NCBI GenBank assembly: GCA_947247005.1
Contig: OX365950.1
Coordinates: 6,646,720 to 6,710,719, forward strand
Length of the DNA: 64,000 nucleotides
Source: Spisula solida
Taxonomy: Eukaryota; Mollusca; Bivalvia; Venerida; Mactridae
Reading direction: 5' to 3'
Within the stretch, counting starts at the first letter, position 1. Each line of letters begins with the position of its first letter. The notes under the pieces are model-generated. The model had not been told where the DNA came from, did no database searches, and saw only the letters and a program-made list of their open reading frames with translations. The position numbers were made by a program, and so were the translations under genes. Positions 47,189 to 59,756 of the stretch are shown one piece after another.

Positions 47189-47769
47189 TTATGGCTATCT
47201 TTAATATAAAAGTGCATATTAAAAACATACACGTTTCATGTAGCTTTTCTGAGCGGAGAGATAAACAAACATAAATCGATAATGTCATAACGTAATTGTG
47301 AAATGCATAAAAGAAACGAACTAAATAAAATACAAAATTGAGGAACCTTAGACATCCAAGTATACATAAAACAGTAAAGTGTATAATTATTGTATAACTA
47401 TTTATTTTGATATCGAGACATGATAGTGAATATTCATAGCATGTAAAACATTGATTGGCACACACGCTCTAGAAAACATACGATATATGTTGTAATACGT
47501 TGTTTCCTCAGAATGAATAGCTGCCCTTTGTTTGTTTTCTCATTGAACCAAAATGTATTAGTGTGTGTTGATACTGCACTGTGAGCTTTGTAATAGTACA
47601 ATAGTGTTATTATGTCCACTGTATGTACAAACCTATTTATATTGTGTGATTGCGCTGAAATGTAGTATCGTTATTGTTATTGGGAACTTGATACAATTGA
47701 CACTCGAATTGAATGAGAACAATAAATGCGTTCAATGTTCACACGGGAGAGCAATATAGACTATTATGG

Positions 47770-48070
47770 TATATTACTGATTGGGTACAACCAGTGTGTT
47801 ATTGCCCTATTAAATACCACTCTTTTCAGTCTAGGTCATATTGATTGCTTACATGATGTAAACAAAATATATAATTTATAGTTACCACTCTTAGTGCAAT
47901 CGATTGGTGCATTTCTGCGTGTGTTAGATCAAACAACATATTGCCGACATATCGCATATGGTTAAACGTAATTAACACATGCGGGGACATATTCCATGTA
48001 TATTTGGTGTTGATAAAGCGCCGATGAGTTAAGTGATAACATGTCATTGAATTGAACATGCTTTAAAAAA
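47770..48070 (-). repeat. module J, copy 3
   Basis: Partner of 28290-28620 in the left arm and direct match of 10800-11110 (GTGTTATTGCCCTATTAAAT, TAATTTATAGTTACCACTCT, GTGCAATCGATTGGTGCAT). Confidence 0.85.
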
Positions 48071-48639
48071 GTTTGAATATAATGATACGTACATTCATAA
48101 GCCACCACTTTAATTAAGTCAACGATATTAACAGGAGAAGCACAAATGAATTAATGGGACCTTTAGTTGGATTCCTACACCAATACTGTACGGCGTCATT
48201 GCCAAGAAATGTGATGTACGATAATAGCAGACCACATATATAGCTATCGCAACAACCTTGATAAAGGTTACGAAATACCAATGTATCATTGTAACTAAAA
48301 CAACCCAATACCAGTAATCAATTAATATGAATAAAACCACAGTAGCTATATGCACGGGGAGCTATTTTAAAGTGGTGTTGTGGAGAAATTTGACTTAACC
48401 ATGGTCTAATTGTGCCTTGTCGATCTACTATTGCACAGGAAAATGTAGACCGGAATATTGATAAGACATTATACTATTCAACTGAATACCTCACTCTAAG
48501 CGTTTGCGCTCTGTGGGCGGGATTCAAACATACACATAACCAAGAATGGCAAGTGATATAGCACCAATGTTCTACAAGTTCTGGTGACGTTGTTCATAAC
48601 ACCGTTTCAATTCAAGTTTTAGAGAACAAGATTTGAAAG

Positions 48640-48905
48640 CATATATGTTTCTATGAACATACCTGCTGATCCCATGTGACATTCGGCAGTGACGTGTCAA
48701 TGACAATAAAACAACCAGTCACTAGCCGTCTGGTCTTAATTACTTTATTTCCTATCACGCAAGATGCAAACTCATAACGGAATCTTTAATTTCGGAGAAA
48801 AGGTTCTTATTAAGACAAGTTGCTGAATCCTATGGGATTTTGCTTTCTTGCACGCAAATATAATGCCATCTTGAAATGGACATGATTTCTTTGATAGATC
48901 ATTCA
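48640..48905 (-). repeat. module A, copy 3
   Basis: Reverse complement of 5430-5700 (TGGTCTTAATTACTTTATTT, CCTATCACGCAAGATGCAAA, CTCATAACGGAATCTTTAAT). It is closer in detail to copy 1 than to its left-arm partner in keeping the TTTCGGAGAAAAGG block. Confidence 0.88.
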
Positions 48906-49324
48906 AAAAAAATCTCTCAAGAACAGAATGAACACAAGTGTAGATTGTTTAGTGGATTCCGACCAAATAATAACAGAAACGTGTGAAAACAACAAGTCGT
49001 CTACGAGGTGTTACTGTGACACGTCGCTTTATGTGACCCAATGTGGCCCAAGGACGGGCGGTCGGATAGATAAAATGATTGAATATTAATGTTTTTCAAC
49101 TAAAGGGCTCAATCATTGTTACTGTACCAATTGGTGGCTTAGCTCATAGCTCTATGATTTTATGATACTGTGTAATAACACCTCATTGGACCTTCACTGG
49201 ACTAGTATACAATATTTCCTATTGCCATTTCTAGCGCACATCTATAAACACAAGTACATCACAATGAACCCATGCACATACAATGTAAAATTTAATGAAG
49301 TTAGTTATCTTAAAACAATGCCGG

Positions 49325-49500
49325 GATTGACCACTTTGTAAGACCGAGTTGCTATGTAAGAGTCGCAACTCCCCGGAGGCCTTGTGGTTAGAGCTGTCGC
49401 CTTTGGAATCAGAGCCTGAGATCGACAATATACCGACATACCGAAGTCGTGGTAACGGTTTACAAGTCTTTACAACTCAATCACGTGACATTGATATAAG
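49325..49500 (+). repeat. tRNA-like SINE head (family S), right-arm copy
   Basis: CTTGTGGTTAGAGCTGTCGC and CCGACATACCGAAGTCGTGG match 26575-26745 inverted. An A-box-like segment is present; the B box is not intact. Confidence 0.65.
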
Positions 49501-50094
49501 GCTCGTTTTACCAGTCATTCGACGATTTAATTTACTAATAAAACCATTAATGCTTTAATATGTTGGTGTATTTATCGTTACTTGATGACCACGTGCATCC
49601 TTCATAATCTGTTATAGATCAATACAGTACGTGATAATATGCGATACATTATGTCATTAGACAATGCGTTATTGGAATAAACATGATATTAAGAAACTAA
49701 TCACACCATACAACTTACTTTCTTCCGATAATTTACATAAATGACAGTTGGCTTTACATGGTGCAGGTATTTTAACTGAATGTAGAATTAAATCAGTATA
49801 ATCAATTAGAATACAATATTGGAAGCAAGAAATAATTACAAGGAAGTCATTAGAGTGGGTATATAGTGTTTGTATATTATATCGGTATGATGACGAAATT
49901 AGTAACACTCAAACGATTGTATGAATATATGTTTCTAATCAAAGGCATTTCTCCTACATTGGATAAATGAATAACTCAAAAACATGTTGCGGATGATTAA
50001 AACAGATTCGTGAAAGTGTAAACATGTCGTATAACATTGAGTTCATATATTGAATATCAAAATAAATGACGTTAAAGTAATCCATTTGTTATTT

Positions 50095-50690
50095 AAGAAA
50101 TAAAAATCTGCCCGCATCCGAACGAGGGCACGTGTTTTATTCACCGACAAAATACAAGAACAGAGTTTTTATTTCGATTCTAAATACGATAATATCCCGC
50201 ACTATTTAACTGCACGCATTCCATTTTCACCCATTTGACATTGAACATTATTCCACGCTGAAATTGAGTGGCTTATTAGCTGGTAGAGTTACCTCCCTCG
50301 TTAATGAAAACGACATTCGTAATTTTCTGAAGGAAAAACAACACATTTTAAACATTGAAACAATTTAATAACACGAGTATAGTGTATCTATTTCATGAAA
50401 TGAAAAATATAAATGAATTGATTATCAGAAGTTTTTATGAATCTAAATTTTGAGAATATATTTGAGTTTTTAAAATAGATGCGTCATAGCTGTAACACTG
50501 GATACTGGTGCAACTCGCGACCCGTTGAAGTTTACTATAAAGTTAACGTTCATTCATTCATAAATATGTCACGTGATACGGGGCGTAAATAGTAACAGCC
50601 AATTTGATACCATGTTTTATTGCGGTAATAATACATGCCCTAGTTTGCTCTATGTGTATATGGATTAATCCGCGGATCGTGTTAGAATTC
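50095..50690 (+). mobile_element. element D, copy 1 (about 600 bp, empty site in the left arm)
   Basis: It starts AAGAAATAAAAATCTG and ends CGTGTTAGAAT. It interrupts right-arm sequence that is continuous in the left arm at about 25390 (TTGTTATTT next to AAAATATATTAACC, reversed). The interior matches 53880-54427 block by block (TTATTTCGATTCTAAATACG, CTGTAACACTGGAT, GTTCATTCATTCATAAATA). Only one half of the terminal palindrome seen in copy 2 remains. No open frame of note. Confidence 0.8.
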
Positions 50691-51923
50691 GATATATTTA
50701 CCATCATATTGAATTGAAACATAATTCACGATACCTAACTAAGATAGGATCTACGACATACAATATCAAACAAAAACACGATTAAATATATAATATAGAT
50801 CTGCGAAAGTTCATTAACGATACGCGGCCGTCACATCACTAGGAGAGTGCACAGCAGCTGGAATGCACAGATGATTGAAACATACACATCTATATCAAGT
50901 GCTTTTCTTTGTTCCTATGATTATAGTGAATGTCACAATAAAGTACACACTAATTCTAAATTCCAATTCCAATTTCGTGAAATGCGTATCTTTCTTAGCG
51001 CCAATGTATATTGAATGTCAAAATAAATTACATAAAACTAATTATTGTTTTTACCGATATATCTACGAAAATCTAGAATGTTCTTTTTATTAAATATAAA
51101 ACGAAGCTCATAACATCATACTGAATGTGATTAATACGTAAAAGAGTTGTCAGTTCGTAACGTATGTTATTTTGTCATAATATGAACTAAGACATTGCCT
51201 ACTTGGTGATTTAACTTTAGATATTGAATAAATTCTCAGCAATATTTGCAGACACACTAAGTAAATTATATTTTGAAAATATTTTAAGGAGATAATAATC
51301 CACATCTAGCTAAAATAGTCTGATTTTGAAAAAGAAAATAACATAAAGGATAAAACACAATTTCAAATTCTGATATTTCCCTGGGATCAAAAATAAAATT
51401 GTATTTTAAAGTTTGCTTGGCAACATAAATACTTGAACACAGGCTTGTAACTGGCATTGGAAACTCTACTAGTCATCATTCCTTTGACCAAATGAATGAA
51501 AAGTGTTGCAATGTCACCAGATTATTAACATAATTCAAATTAAATTTAAAGTACTTGTTAGTTCCACATATTTATTGGATTAAAGTAAAAGTAGAATAAA
51601 ATACACAATTAGGCTCTCCTGCATTTTAAATGTGGACTTGGGATTCGATAATGGTGCAGTTACATTGTACCTAGGCTTTTTTCTACTTCATTCTGGGAGC
51701 TGAAAATGTTGACTATCATTTTGAGGTTGTTGCTCTACAGAGGTTAAATTTATAGCTATGCTCATTCAGGTCATTGTAAATATGTAAACAAAAAATTAGG
51801 TCCTATGGCAATCACTTGTTAGATATATTTAAAGCTAATAATTCATTTCTAAATTATTTAGCTCTGAATATAGCAATTCAAACAGGTGCAAAGGTCTATT
51901 TTCATTTTTAATAATTTTTCCGA

Positions 51924-52015
51924 CTGACAAATATTCATTCAGACCGACAAATATTCATTCAGACTAACAAATATTCATTCGGACTGACAACATTTTTGTT
52001 TCTAGTCAGTCGGAG
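51924..52015. repeat. short tandem repeat (CAAATATTCATTCAGAC) flanked by an inverted pair
   Basis: About three units of ACAAATATTCATTCAGACYG at a 21-bp period. The outer CCGACTGAC and GTCAGTCGG segments are inverted to each other. Confidence 0.7.
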
Positions 52016-52315
52016 TGGCTGATAGGTTTTTTAATGTACATCTATCAATTGTCCGGTTACACGCCAATCAAGAGGCAGGTTTATAGGGATTACTGGCGAA
52101 TTCTTGATACTGGTTCTTAGTAGTCACCCGGGCTCTATGCACATTTGCAGCAGACCTGTGCATTGCAAACTGAAAGCTATTAAGTTATTTATGCTACATT
52201 TAATTTAAACCCTATTCATGCCTGGAACTAATCAGGGCAATAAAATTTAAAAAATAAATGAATTGAGTATCAAATATATAAACCTTACCATGCAGACAAG
52301 AAAATAATTAGAATG

Positions 52316-52742
52316 ACCGAAGTGCGGATAAGGCACAAAATGTGCCCGACCGTCATGAGCACAAGGATTGAATTGGCACGACCGTCGTGCGGATAAGGAA
52401 AATAATAAGCACAACCGACGTGCAGATAAGAAAACAAATTGGCATAATCATCGTGCAGATAAGGACAATAATTCAATTATTGGCACAACCGTCTTGCGCA
52501 TCAGGAAAATAAATGGCATGACTGTCCTGCAGATAAGGAAAATATTTGGATAAGGAAAACAATTGGCACGACCGTCGAGCACATAATGAAAATAATGTGT
52601 ACGACCGTCGTTCGCATAACCAAAGTAATCGGGACGACCGTCAGATGCATAAGGAAAATAATTAACACGGCCGACGTGCGGATAAGGAAAACAAATGGCA
52701 TGACTGTCATGCGGATAAGGAAGATAATTGGCACGACCATAC
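52316..52742. repeat. about 30-bp minisatellite whose units hold a GACCGTCGTGC hairpin
   Basis: Roughly 14 diverged units of the form GGCACGACCGTCGTGCGGAT, AAGGAAAATAAT. The CACGACCGTCGTG core is an imperfect palindrome able to form a hairpin in each unit. Open frames on both strands across it are by-products of the period. It lies in right-arm-specific DNA. Confidence 0.9.
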
Positions 52743-53569
52743 AATTAAAATCGACAACATGCTGTCAAAAAGGATTTCACGAGCATCTGTTGATTCACGA
52801 TGCAATTTGAAGACTGCCCAGCTCGACTGAATCAATATATTGTCATAAGTCTGTGATATTTTTTCATTTTGGTTACTAAATTTTTAAAAAAAATTCACAT
52901 TCATTTAACAATTTACAATACAGTGTTTAACTCGTACAGTCACAGTGTAACACACGATGCCTTGTACTGATGTAAACAATTGGTGTGCAAAAACGAAATA
53001 GCAAAGCACAATAGATGCATAACATTGTTTAAACGTTATTTACATTTTTTTACATTTTAGGTCTAATCGGTACGAGTACGAGAGTGACTTACTTTCACAT
53101 TCAAGGTTTAAACTCTGTATTGAATGTTGATTAAATTGCATTTCTATGTTTGTAGTGAGTATTAAAGACGATTGTCCTTGTTCAACAAGTACTCGCATCG
53201 TGTAATCAGTCATTTAACTGAGTATCAGTTATTTTTGATAAGATTTTATCAAAACAATGCTATACAAACCCTACTTCCGCTGACTCACTATGGCTACGGT
53301 AATGGATACGGGCTTCGCGTCTCGGAGTTTTTATCTCCCCTTACTGAATGTTTGTTTATTTTATTGAATACATTTTAAAATAATGCTTATTTAATAGAAT
53401 AATTTCGGGCTCTATTGTTTCGTGATTAAGAAAATTCAAATATTATTCCATTCACTTCTTCGCAATCCGTAAATTGGAAATAACTTTTTTTTAAAGCATT
53501 AGTACCGACTTGACGAATACATGCCCGTGGGCCCATTACCATGTTGGTGATTTTTAAATCGCCTATTAC
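52743..53569. other. no gene seen
   Basis: Right-arm-specific DNA, AT-rich apart from a patch near 53270-53340. No partner in the left arm was found. Confidence 0.4.
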
Positions 53570-54720
53570 ATATTCATGTAATTGAATTTCTCTTCATAAA
53601 TATATGCAATCAGTGTGCCAATTGTTTCACTGAGTGTAACTATTATTGGTTCCGAACCCAAAGGCTTGCTGTGAATTAGACATACTGATGGAATCTACAG
53701 TTCTTGGTCATATGCATCCCTTCAAACAATTAAGAAATAAAAATCTGTTCGCGTATTTTGTCGGTGAATAAAACATGGGCAGGAGTTCGGATGCGGAAAA
53801 ATTAAATCACGAGTGCGTAGCACGAGTGATTTAATTTTCCGCATCCGGACGAGTGCCCGTGTTTTATTCACCGACAAAATACAAGAACAGACTTTTTATT
53901 TCGATTCTAAATACGATAATATCCCGCACTATTTAACTGCGCGCATTCCATTTTCACCCATTTGACATTTAACATAATTCCACGCTGAAATTGAGTGGTT
54001 TATTAGCTGGTACAATTTCCTCCCTCGTTAATGAAAACGACCTTCGTAATTTTCTGAAGAAAATCACACATTTTAAACATTGAAACAATGTTAATAAAAC
54101 GAGTATAGTGTATCTATTTCATGAAATGAAAATTATAAATGAATGGATTATCAGAAGTTTTTATGAATCTTTGTTTCGAGAGTTTATTGGAGTTTCTAAA
54201 AATAGATGCGTCATAGCTGTAACACTGGATTCTCGTGCAACTCGCCTTGTTGGCGACTCGTGGAAGTTTTTACGATAAAGTTTACGTTCGTTCATTCATA
54301 AATAGGTCATGTGGTACGGGGCGTAAATAGTAACAGCCAATGTGATAGGTATGTATTATGGGGGTAATAAAACATGCTCCTGACTGCTCTATATTTAATG
54401 AATTAATCCGCAGATCGTGTTAGAATATAGAATAAAAACTTAAATCAGATTTCTTTCAAGTCTTCTTTGATGTTGAAACCCCTATCCATGTGTATAAATA
54501 ACATACATTTCCCGATACGCTTGTTTAGTTTATAGTTTAATGAACCGTTGTATAAAACAGAAATGAGCAATAAGTTCGAAGCGTGAAGCGTGAGGACAAA
54601 AATGTTACATGACAGGCTAGACACATTACAATACACTGTGTATTTGAGTCAACTCCCATTATTAATGAAGAACAGAATATATTAATGATGAGGTGAGTGT
54701 ATACATGTATGGTGTACAGA
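53570..54720 (-). repeat. module B, copy B4, split by element D
   Basis: 53570-53730 (TTTCACTGAGTGTAACTATT, GGCTTGCTGTGAATTAGA) and 54428-54720 (ATAGTTTAATGAACCGTTGT, GAAATGAGCAATAAG) are the two halves of a module B copy. Compare 9740-10340 and 39130-39710, which are uninterrupted. Confidence 0.85.
53731..54427 (+). mobile_element. element D, copy 2, with full palindromic end
   Basis: 53735-53901 is a long imperfect palindrome: AAATAAAAATCTGTTCGCGT...TTTTTATTT with GGTGAATAAAACA and TGTTTTATTCACC, centred near 53818. It is followed by the body shared with 50095-50690. It is inserted in module B copy B4, whose other copies give the empty site (between CATCCCTT and TTTCTTTCAA). Confidence 0.8.
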
Positions 54721-55040
54721 GTCACTTATGATATACTGGCAAACTAAAAAGAACTGGAATGACGGATACCTGTATTAACAATAATGCGTTCCAGTGAGAC
54801 AGTTTGATATGCAAAGGTAAACTACTCGTACTCTTCGGCTTAAGTGTAGATATACAGAAAGTGTTCGCCAAAACATTACCACAGCAAAATCAGACTGAGC
54901 CTAATTTAATAACGAGAACAGACACGTCATGAGATCGACTAAACTTATGATCAGACATAGAGTTCCATTGAACGATATACGTTTGACTCCGACATCATAG
55001 ATACAGTAGAAATAACACCAGTAATCGCAAACTCAGCAAG

Positions 55041-56324
55041 AGTAGTGTTGACATTTGTTATATAGCAGTTAGCCGTAAGCAGTTAGTCGTAAAGGTGTTA
55101 GTAGGAGCAGTGAATACATACCCATCAGTAGAAGCAGTGACGTCAGTAAAGTAGTATCATTGAAGTAGTACTGTTCTAACTAATGTTCAAGAATGGCAAA
55201 TTTCATGTTTCTGGATTTTGCAATGGCATATTTATGTTTCCGCAAAAATAGTGAACTTAAGAGGCGCATTAAACAAAAACGCTATTTTATCGTATGTAAG
55301 ATGCAGAAATGACGTCAGGCGTTGACCAATACAATATAGAAGAGATAGACGTAACGCACGGTAAGGGTAAGTTTGTGTTACGTCAACATAAGTACTGTTC
55401 ATACGTAATTGATTGCTTCATGGTCAAATATACATGTTAAACATAATTTATAATGTCGAAAACGACGATACATTTATCAATTAATTACATTGGTCTTTAT
55501 TTCAATAATGGATGTGTGTTTTCGATCAAATTTCTCCCGTTTATTCCATTTATCGCTCAACATGCTAATCGTTATCTATCTGACAAGTATCTGTAACTCG
55601 CTCACTTATTAAATGCCTTATATTATTACACGCTTATCCATGCGCTCTTTTATGAGGAAATATCCATATTGTTCTAGAACATATGGGTATTGCAAAGTGT
55701 GCCTAAAAATAAGTCGTTTTTTTATCAATTGTTTTATGCATTTCGTCCAATATAACAACTTGCCCTGTATAAAACGTCCAAAACGTCGCATAATTGCACC
55801 GTAGGACATTCTTCCTCCAAACAAACAATAAAGTGTGTCAGACCTATTTTAAAATCAATCTAATTGAATTTTTATGAGTAAAAATAACTAAAATAATTAA
55901 AAACTTTCTAATTTTATTTCAACGTACTATGACTTATAGTTTAAATATTACCTTTCGAATATCGACTAAGCTACAACACATCGCGAAAACGCGTAGGTAG
56001 GACATTTTTCCTTTACACGCATTATTGTTATTATCTCAAAAACTATTATTCATGAACAACTATATATAGTATACAGGTATGTGTAATAAGGGTGTGTGTC
56101 TTTCACCTTACTCCAAGTCAGAACTTCCCTTATATAAAGGTTAATGAGCTGTAGACTATTAAAAATATTATAACGAATCGGTCAGGACAAACAACACTCA
56201 AACAAAACAGCAGGGCACGAATGGCACAATAAACTAGTACATGTATACCAACTGCTGACTCTTGATGAATGGGCATACCTATGGCCCCGGTCAAAATAAC
56301 GAATACCCAGTTGCGATTACTTGT
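55041..56324. other. no gene seen
   Basis: Between the large arm and the outer repeat pair. Short open frames at 55613-55824 occur on both strands and show no domain. A GTAGTAAAG-type simple stretch lies near 55110-55160. Confidence 0.4.
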
Positions 56325-56440
56325 AGATTATCACCACGACTGGTATGTCGATATATAGTGAATCGAATCCCAATGCTTTGATTCCAAAGGCGACAGCTCT
56401 AACTACTAGGTCTCCGGACCGAGGTTGTGACTCGGGCTGA
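56325..56440 (-). repeat. tRNA-like SINE head (family S), outer right copy
   Basis: Minus strand: CCGGAGACCTAGTAGTTAGA, GCTGTCGCCTTTGGAATCAA, GGGATTCGATTC. This copy has the best-preserved B-box-like segment of the family. Partner of the fragment at 13935-14000. Confidence 0.6.
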
Positions 56441-57010
56441 ATAGAGGGTTTTCTGTTCTTTAAAATTGTAAAATTCTGTATGATAATTGCTGTTATTAGC
56501 GGAATCGTCCTGTACTAGACTATGTAAAAGCCGATATGTGCTTTGGTTTATATATATAGATGCGTGCTATAAATGAGAGTGGGAAGTATGTCTTCCTAGT
56601 GTCAGTGAAGGTCCACCAGGGAGTATTTAAACAGAAACTTAACATTAGAATACTAGTATTTCATAAACATTAACACACGTCTTAAAATTTAACGAAACTA
56701 AGCTGTTTTGTCATTTTATCTCAAGTTATGTTCTTAACACGTTTTGCGAAATTTCACATAATTTTGCCGAAAAACAGAGAAACAGCTAAAGTGAAATTTC
56801 CTTTTAAGATACTGTTCATGAATAAAGAACTGAAAATACATTATATGAATACCACAGCAATAAGCATCTGTCAATGACAATACCCGTGTGAAATTATTAC
56901 ATATCGTTATTTTTGGTAAGGAATTCAATAATTTCAACCAACTGCTAATGCATGACAGTAAATACCTGAAACGTTTTATTGAATTGATTAAGATGACTAA
57001 TTTATGCTGC
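56370..57010 (-). repeat. outer inverted repeat, right copy
   Basis: Reverse complement of 13380-14000; overlaps the SINE head at its left end. The short minus-strand open frame at 56734-56937 is not conserved in the partner. Confidence 0.75.
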
Positions 57011-57099
57011 AGAACGATGCATACACATTAAAGGTTATGCCTCACGGATTGGGATTAAATTTTTGTAAGACACAACCTAACTAAATATTTAGGTAATTG

Positions 57100-58170
57100 A
57101 AAGCCACCGACGGTTGCTATATGAAAGATTGGGTGCAAATCTATTCGTTCCAAGCGCTGCTAGATCTCTAGATCGAAGGTCTCGATCCGTTTCCTATTTG
57201 TGGTACTATTGACTGGAACATTTGTTACGGGTGCTTTTGTGATTTTGAGCTAGGTCATCAAATGTTCTTGGACTACTTGTAAAGTTATTTCAAGGTTAAT
57301 GGAAATAAAGATATTTATTTCAGATTTCAACACCATTCATAAATTATAATGGCATAGTGGTAGCCATATTTCAGCAGAAAACTGACAGGCAAATACAGCC
57401 TATGCTCGGCATTTATTTGTTAAGGACGAATGGGACATATTTTCATACAGATATATATTTTTGTTTTTGCTGTATTAATGCTGTTATGTATAACAAACTA
57501 TAACAAAATATCAATTGAAAAAGATGAGCACCCATGCTAAAGTTTGATGTATTCGTAATCAAGGGAAACTATTTTGTAAAAAGACGTCATTAATAAAACG
57601 TTACGTCAAGTTTTGCGCTTTTATCAGAAATAAACACTTGTTGATAGGATGCTTATATTCTTTGTTATACTGAGCAGAAAGTTTGATATGTGATAATAAT
57701 ATATGGCACTTGTACACAAGTTATGTTCATCAGTTCCACCAATAAAACGGAAACACATGCTTTAAACAATGTTTTTACTATGCACACAAACAACTGTGTC
57801 ATTTGTCTTTAAATAAAAAATGAGAAGGCATATGTCTGAACTAGATCATGTTCCATTCATGGCTGGAATAACAATCAGTTCCTTTTTCAATCACCATCAT
57901 TGATGCGTCTAATGCCGTCTATGAACTTTACGTTTAAACAGTATGTATTTCCGAAATAGAAACAATGCGAGAAAACAATGTTTGTATTCCAAATGTAATC
58001 AATCAATAGTGTATACTCATTGTTAACACCGTGTATGTGATTTATGGTTTTTTGCTATGCATTAAGTAGTTGTTAGTGGGTACGATACATTCAGCATGTT
58101 ATTATGCGAATCTATGAATCATGCAGACATTGACAATGCGTTCTGTAGAGAGTTCGTATTTGGAGACAAA
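57100..58170 (+). repeat. long direct repeat, copy 2
   Basis: Partner of 42590-43620 in the same orientation: TGAACTAGATCATGTTCCAT, TCATGGCTGGAATAACAATC, AGTGTATACTCATTGTTAA, CATGCAGACATTGACAATGC. Confidence 0.8.
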
Positions 58171-59164
58171 GCCTCTCAAAGGTAGCATGGCCTTTTACTT
58201 ATTACTAAGTTAACCTCTGTAGGCAAAACAATGCTATCCGCATTCAAGTAGTTCAAGAAACTGTCAACATTTTCTATACTGCTGCATAAAGTTTTTCTCC
58301 AAATATTTAATCTGGTTTACTTAAATCAGCAACATTTGTTTATTTGAAGATCAACAATAATGGTCAAATTGTTCGTTAAATGAATATTTCGACGGATAAT
58401 CACTCAACTGAAGCTATATCGCACTTCTATCCTATAAGCAAAATGCACGGATCAATGCACACTTGTTCTCGAAATCTATCGGACGTTCTTCGAATGTCCT
58501 GGATGTAGCTTTGTAGAATATTTTAGTAGTTCTACACGAGGCGAAGTACATGTAGTTCTTAAGTAAGTACATGTAATATAAACGTATTACATCAATCATC
58601 CCCTTGAAGACACCAAACTTCATATAAAAACACAGTGTTAATTTTGACTAAGTGACATTAACACTGATTAATTTCTTTTGATAAAATAACAAGTATGTCT
58701 TTGTGAGTCTCTAAAGACAAACTTCCCGTGGGAAAACCTGATATTGTATAAAGTCACAAGATTCCCGTCATGTATTACGACAACAATTCAGTACATAATT
58801 GTATCGCTTGTTTAACGATTACACAATTAGCGTTCACAACTAGCAACTTCATACCTCCTTGTTATCGTCAAACCTATTTTCTGTTCGACTCTAAAAATGA
58901 ACTTGAGAGTTGAATTGAAAGAGGTACGTCTTTTATAATAGGTATATACGTGTACCGTCATTGTGACTCATCTAGCCACAGCTGACTTGTCATATTAGGG
59001 TATCTGTGACAAGTAGATACTTGATATTACTATATGTCATGCCTGTGTCTTCAAAATATATATTTTGTTTTCAAAAACGTCGTACATCTATGGTGTTAAC
59101 CGTTTTAGTACTGATCTGAAATTATTTCGGTTGTTTTAAACATCTTAACCATTAAGTCCAGCAT
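58171..59164. other. no gene; one decayed 54-bp unit near 58965
   Basis: CTAGCCACAGCTGACTTGTC at 58974 matches the 22387 minisatellite unit. Otherwise only short open frames. Confidence 0.45.
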
Positions 59165-59230
59165 ATACGAGGGATGTTCAGAAATAAAGTAGTCTTTTAC
59201 TCTGGAGTTCGCATTTGTTGTACTACAAAA
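59165..59230 (+). mobile_element. single mariner-type terminal repeat
   Basis: TATACGAGGGATGTTCAGAA and ATAAAGTAGTCTTTTA resemble the ends at 35278 and 36198. No matching second end was found downstream, where the LINE begins. Confidence 0.5.
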
Positions 59231-59756
59231 GTGATATATACCCCATCATAACTCGGAATCTTTCTGCGATCAGTACACAAAATTAGGTATATCTGTAACA
59301 AGTCTGTCATAAATTATTATTCTTGATAAAGAATTTGATGCAATATCTGCAGAATTATTTAAAGAATTAAAGTGGATGACTTTCCCGGACAGAATTCGTT
59401 ACAAAAAGGTAATATTAAAATACAAGTCACTAAAAAATATTTGCCCAGAATACGTCCATTCAAAATTCACATTTAACCAAAACTACCAACACTCAGATCC
59501 GCTTAGATCAACTGAAAGTTGTGAACTTACAATTCCTAAACCACGGCTCGAATTCTACCGCAAGTCCTTAGATTAATCAGGGCCAGTCATTTGGAATGTC
59601 ATCCCAAAACAAATACGTACTTCAAAAACACACACACAATTCAAAAACTCCTATTTACAGTGGATGTACTCTGGTCATATGATGTTACATATACATGTTT
59701 CACAACATTACGCTATTAATTATATCTACAAATAACATTGTTGAATTTTGCATATC

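Larger units (their letters stand above)
36340..55040 (-). repeat. right arm of the giant inverted duplication
   Basis: This is the reverse complement of the left arm, with partners as listed in that entry. It is about 5 kb longer because of DNA with no left-arm partner: 38.05-39.8 and 40.0-41.28 kb (including module B3), 42.4-45.2 kb, the transposon at 46.48-47.19 kb, element D at 50.1 kb, 51.2-53.5 kb (two tandem arrays) and element D at 53.73 kb. The sum of paired coordinates rises stepwise outward at these places, from about 71.1 to 76.6 kb, as expected for insertions in a once symmetric structure. No intact gene was seen. Confidence 0.88.

Noticed and set aside
21620..55040. Assembly artefact (inverted false duplication of one haplotype)
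   Set aside because: The arms differ by many substitutions and separate insertions, far beyond allelic difference.
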